8,369 nucleotides of DNA from Oscillospiraceae bacterium (GTDB lineage Bacteria; Bacillota; Clostridia; Oscillospirales; Oscillospiraceae): assembly GCA_031282225.1 (NCBI GenBank), contig JAITEC010000105.1, positions 1-8,369 on the forward strand, written 5' to 3'. A program made the translations under genes and the position numbers. Every line of letters begins with the position of its first letter. The stretch's first letter is position 1. Below, one piece after another: positions 5,665 through 8,369 of this stretch. Below the pieces are notes generated by a model that made no database searches, was not told where the DNA came from, and saw only the letters and a list, made by a program, of their open reading frames with translations.

Positions 5665-6963
5665 TCATCCCACGGTGCGCATTGAAAACTCGGATCTGTC
5701 GGGGGCGTAGATACTCCTTATATCCGCGCCCAAGCCGCGCAATTTACCCACGATGTCCTCGTAGCCGCGCTCTATATACTCAACGCCCTCAATCTCCGTG
5801 ACCCCTCCGGCGCACAGCCCCGCTATAACCAATGCCGCGCCGGCGCGCAGATCGCACGACTTCAGCGGCGCGCCCGTGAGCGCCGCAACGCCCTCGATTA
5901 TGGCAGTCCTGCCGCCCACTTGTATGTTCCCGCCCATTTTTGCCAGTTCCCCGACATACTTGAAGCGGTTGTCCCACACGCCCTCCGTGACGACGCTTGT
6001 CCCCTTAGCGAGGCACAGGACAGCGGACAGCTGCGGCTGCATGTCCGTGGGGAAGCCGGGATACGGCAGGGTTATCACGTTAGTTCTGCGCAGCGGCGCC
6101 TCCCGCGTTACCACTACGGCGTCGTCGCCCTCAAAGACCTCTACGCCCATCTCCCGGAGTTTTCCGGATATGCTTGCCAGATGCTTTGGGATCACGTTTT
6201 TAACGGCGACGCTGCCCCCTGTGCCCGCCGCCGCCGCCATATATGTCCCGGCCTCTATCTGGTCGGGTATTATTGAGTACGATCCGCCAGCCAGGCGGCG
6301 CACGCCGTTGATCTTTATGATATTTGTCCCGGCACCCCTGACGTCCGCTCCCATGGAGTTCAAGAAACTTGCCAAATCGACGATGTGAGGCTCTTTGGCC
6401 GCGTTTTCGATAACGGTGCGCCCCTGCGCGAGAACTGACGAGAGAATGATATTTATGGTGGCTCCTACGGAGACAATGTCAAAATATATCGTGGCGCCCG
6501 AGGCGCGCCCTGCGGTCTCGGCGGAGACAATCCCGTTTTTTATGCCCACGGACGCGCCCATCGCCGCGAAACCTTTTATGTGCTGGTCTATAGGCCGCAC
6601 CCCGCCGAAATTGCACCCGCCGGGCATCGCTATGCTCGCCTTGCCGTACCTGCCGAGCAGCGCTCCGAGCAGGTAGTATGAAGCGCGGATCCTGCGCATG
6701 TCGTCGAACGTGGCCTGGGTGCCGTTTATATTTGAACAGTCTATCTCAACGGCGCTCTTGTTTACGACATTGACTTTTGCGCCCATTTGCCTGAGGATTC
6801 CGAGCAGCATTGTCACATCCGATATGCGGGGTATGTTCTCTATCCGGCACTGCCCGTCCACGAGCAGAGCCGCCGGAATGATCGCCACGGCCGCGTTCTT
6901 AGCGCCGCTGACCTCCAGTTCCCCGAATAGCGGCTTGCCGCCGTTAATGACATATTTTGTCAT
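5665..6963 (-). CDS. murA: UDP-N-acetylglucosamine 1-carboxyvinyltransferase MurA
   Basis: Catalyses the first committed step of peptidoglycan synthesis: transfer of enolpyruvate from phosphoenolpyruvate to UDP-GlcNAc in the cytoplasm. The 432-residue product has the EPSP-synthase-like fold signatures: SGAKNAA with K22/N23, the catalytic-loop Cys117 in PGGCNFGG, AAKEPHIVDLASFL at 188-201, PDQIEAGTYM at 233-242, YPGFPTDMQPQ with D307, and R399 in ERGYEDI. A catalytic Cys, not Asp, predicts the fosfomycin-sensitive type. The active-site loop seems to have one extra Gly compared with the C-x-x-G-x-R-P pattern. The start at ATG 6963 matches the family N-terminus, has an SD-like GAGGGTG about 11 nt upstream and lies about 55 nt after a predicted transcription start; the open frame back to 7080 crosses the promoter and is unlikely to be translated. 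First gene of the murA-polA-rimI-tsaD series. Confidence 0.96.
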   Translation of the reverse strand: MTKYVINGGKPLFGELEVSGAKNAAVAIIPAALLVDGQCRIENIPRISDVTMLLGILRQMGAKVNVVNKSAVEIDCSNINGTQATFDDMRRIRASYYLLGALLGRYGKASIAMPGGCNFGGVRPIDQHIKGFAAMGASVGIKNGIVSAETAGRASGATIYFDIVSVGATINIILSSVLAQGRTVIENAAKEPHIVDLASFLNSMGADVRGAGTNIIKINGVRRLAGGSYSIIPDQIEAGTYMAAAAGTGGSVAVKNVIPKHLASISGKLREMGVEVFEGDDAVVVTREAPLRRTNVITLPYPGFPTDMQPQLSAVLCLAKGTSVVTEGVWDNRFKYVGELAKMGGNIQVGGRTAIIEGVAALTGAPLKSCDLRAGAALVIAGLCAGGVTEIEGVEYIERGYEDIVGKLRGLGADIRSIYAPDRSEFSMRTVG

Positions 6964-7024
6964 CGGTATACGTACACCCTCTCCGTTTTTATGACCGTGC
7001 TGCTTTGCCGCGTCCCGTAATAAA

Positions 7025-7053
7025 ACTGTAACATATCTTAACCATTTTGACAA
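7025..7053 (-). promoter_or_regulatory. Sigma-A promoter of the murA-polA-rimI-tsaD series
   Basis: Minus strand: -35 TTGTCA (7053-7048), 17-nt spacer, -10 TACAGT (7030-7025) with a TGT extended -10. The predicted start is near 7018, leaving a leader of about 55 nt. The 167-nt region 6964-7130 is otherwise AT-rich. It contains a palindrome CAAATATTTG at 7084-7093 but no convincing terminator for yycI, so read-through from yycHI into murA is possible. Confidence 0.6.
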
Positions 7054-7130
7054 GCCCTTTACAGAAAAAATATTAATCATTTACAAATATTTGAAACCGC
7101 AGATAATATTATGCCAAATTGAAACTAATT

Positions 7131-7943
7131 TTATGCGCTGACGGCCCGCTCTATCGCTCCGGATCCGGAATACACGAAGTATTCCCCCGTATTCGAGACA
7201 ACGCGCCAGCCCGGGCTGAGTTCCCCTGTCCCCGCTGCGTTGACGTTAAACTGATACCCGGCGTCCACGCCAGTTATCGCGCCGCATGGTATCCCCTCGG
7301 ATTTTACGTACGCGAGGAAGCCCAGCAAGGCGTCCGCGACGCCGGATATGGAGTCGCCCGTTGTGTCCCGCGCCGGATAGGAGCGCCTTCCGGAGACGCC
7401 GGCGAGGCTGCCGTTTTTGAAATCAAAACGTATTTGGCAGTTGAAGACGGGCGCGTCCTCAAACATGCATATTGCGTACGCCGTATCTCCGTCCCGAGAA
7501 ACGGAGGGCGCCGCCGTTTCTATCCCCATGGCGCGCAGGAGGCGCCGCGCGGACGACTCGGCGTCCGCTGCCGCCGGCGCCGCCGGGAGCAGCTCAATGA
7601 TAAACTCCCCCCTGCCGTTGAACGATGCGGTCCCGAGTTCGCTCTCGTAGCGTGAGATGTTGCCCGCGCCCGTCTTCTCGCACGCTCCCAGCACCGCTTG
7701 CGCCACGGCGTCCTCTCCTGACTCGTCACGGCGCGCCTCACCGGCGGCCAGGCGCAGAGGATCCCCTATGGCGGACGGGCTCAGGCTTATGCCGTTGCCG
7801 CGCATTATGGCGCATAGATCCCCTATCATCTCCCTGTGGGCGGATATCTCTCCCGCCTCGCCCCATGCGTACGTGGCTATCAGGAAGACATTGATAAGCG
7901 CCAATGCGACTATAACGAGGTTTTTTATCTTACCGGCGCTCAT
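7131..7943 (-). CDS. yycI: YycI-like regulator of the WalK (YycG) kinase
   Basis: A 270-residue protein with a short cytoplasmic N-terminus (SAGKIKN), one membrane segment at about residues 8-25 and a long extracytoplasmic part. This is the topology of YycI, which with YycH binds the WalK sensor kinase in the membrane and tunes the WalR regulon of cell-wall hydrolases. The N-terminus (K.KN..I..L..INVFL) and the C-terminal LSPGWRV (residues 242-248, typical of the YycI/YycH extracellular fold) support the call; the middle is Ala/Gly/Arg-rich and diverged. Start ATG 7943 overlaps the yycH stop as ATGA, with a GGTGG about 10 nt upstream. The identification rests on topology, a few motifs and gene order, so it is less sure than the enzymes nearby. 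walR and walK would be expected to the right of the window. Confidence 0.75.
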   Translation of the reverse strand: MSAGKIKNLVIVALALINVFLIATYAWGEAGEISAHREMIGDLCAIMRGNGISLSPSAIGDPLRLAAGEARRDESGEDAVAQAVLGACEKTGAGNISRYESELGTASFNGRGEFIIELLPAAPAAADAESSARRLLRAMGIETAAPSVSRDGDTAYAICMFEDAPVFNCQIRFDFKNGSLAGVSGRRSYPARDTTGDSISGVADALLGFLAYVKSEGIPCGAITGVDAGYQFNVNAAGTGELSPGWRVVSNTGEYFVYSGSGAIERAVSA

Positions 7944-8369
7944 CCCTTAAATACCACCCATTCCGGCGCCATCAGTTCGCCTCCGGAGTCGAAGTAGCAC
8001 AGCCGGAATTCGCCTCCGGCCGCTGCGTATGCCTGGAGTTCCGGCAGCAGCGGGATCGCCTGGCCGGTTATCGCGTACTGCCGGAACTCCAGCGCCATCG
8101 CGGTCACCGCGCCGCCTTCCACGGTCGCCTCGACGGCGTTCCCGCCCGTATGCACGATGCCGCCCGCTATGCCGTAGGCGAACGACACGTCATACGCGTC
8201 CGGATGCGTCTGTGTGACGCCTGTGAGAACGAGGCCGGCATCCCCGCGGACTGCGGCCAAAATGCTGTCAGCGGCGGCGCGTGCCGCCGTGACGGCAGCG
8301 GCCGCCCCGCGTTCGCGCGCGGCGGCGGGTCGTTCGACGGCTGCCGTGCGCCTGTATACCGCGTTGCCG
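7940..8369 (-). CDS. yycH: YycH-like protein, 3' part only (runs off window)
   Basis: An open frame without a stop from the window edge at 8369 to the TGA at 7942-7940, covering the last 142 residues. The visible part begins GNAVYRRT, like the NG.V.Y.R strand of YycH-type periplasmic domains, then an Ala/Arg-rich linker, then a globular end (YAITGQAIPLLPELQAY; final APEWVVFKG). The pattern of a C-terminal domain with an AxxW motif, the overlap with yycI and the Bacillota order yycH-yycI support the call. The protein in B. subtilis is a membrane-anchored inhibitor of WalK. A TTG at 8260 is an internal codon here, not a start, since the frame stays open upstream. The N-terminal anchor is not in the window. 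Confidence 0.62.
   Translation of the reverse strand, partial: GNAVYRRTAAVERPAAARERGAAAAVTAARAAADSILAAVRGDAGLVLTGVTQTHPDAYDVSFAYGIAGGIVHTGGNAVEATVEGGAVTAMALEFRQYAITGQAIPLLPELQAYAAAGGEFRLCYFDSGGELMAPEWVVFKG

Noticed and set aside
5798..6388. 196-codon plus-strand ORF opposite murA
   Set aside because: Antisense shadow; murA on the other strand is clearly the real gene.
6964..7080. 39-codon N-terminal extension of murA
   Set aside because: It includes the predicted murA promoter and has no family similarity; MurA normally begins near the 6963 ATG.
1..8369. CRISPR arrays, tRNA/rRNA genes, transposases or phage genes
   Set aside because: No regularly spaced repeats, cloverleaf-like segments or mobile-element proteins were seen on either strand.

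Overview
The window looks like chromosomal DNA from a GC-rich, uncultured-type Clostridia (Bacillota) member. The reasons are a YycH/YycI pair (WalK-associated proteins typical of Bacillota), a Gram-positive-style DNA polymerase I whose 3'-5' exonuclease residues are lost, TTG start use behind a strong Shine-Dalgarno (SD) sequence, and Bacillota-type sigma-A promoters with extended -10 elements. The species cannot be fixed from this sequence.

Layout, left to right. Positions 2-391 (+) hold an unrecognised, relatively AT-rich reading frame. Positions 392-718 form a 327-nt intergenic region with a strong divergent promoter pair. The leftward promoter (547-575) appears to drive a roughly 160-nt non-coding RNA that ends at an intrinsic terminator near 379. 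The rightward promoter (620-648) drives an AraC-family regulator (719-1519), but its leader contains a terminator-like hairpin directly in front of the SD. I cannot assign the RNA to a known class.

Positions 1530-6963 (-) are a compact gene series read right to left: murA (peptidoglycan precursor synthesis), polA (DNA polymerase I), rimI (ribosomal protein acetyltransferase) and tsaD (tRNA t6A synthesis). Gaps are 7 nt, -4 nt (ATGA overlap) and 10 nt, so an operon is likely. A good sigma-A promoter (7025-7053) lies just upstream of murA. tsaD converges on the AraC gene with only 10 nt between stops and no clear terminator.

Positions 7131-8369 (-) carry yycI and the 3' part of yycH, overlapping by ATGA; yycH runs off the window edge. 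These membrane-anchored proteins normally adjust the WalK kinase that controls cell-wall metabolism, so their placement beside murA links wall sensing with wall synthesis, although murA has its own promoter.

Most of the window is ordinary housekeeping DNA. The part worth a closer look is 379-718: the orphan RNA gene, its promoter-embedded palindrome, and the hairpin-guarded leader of the AraC gene.
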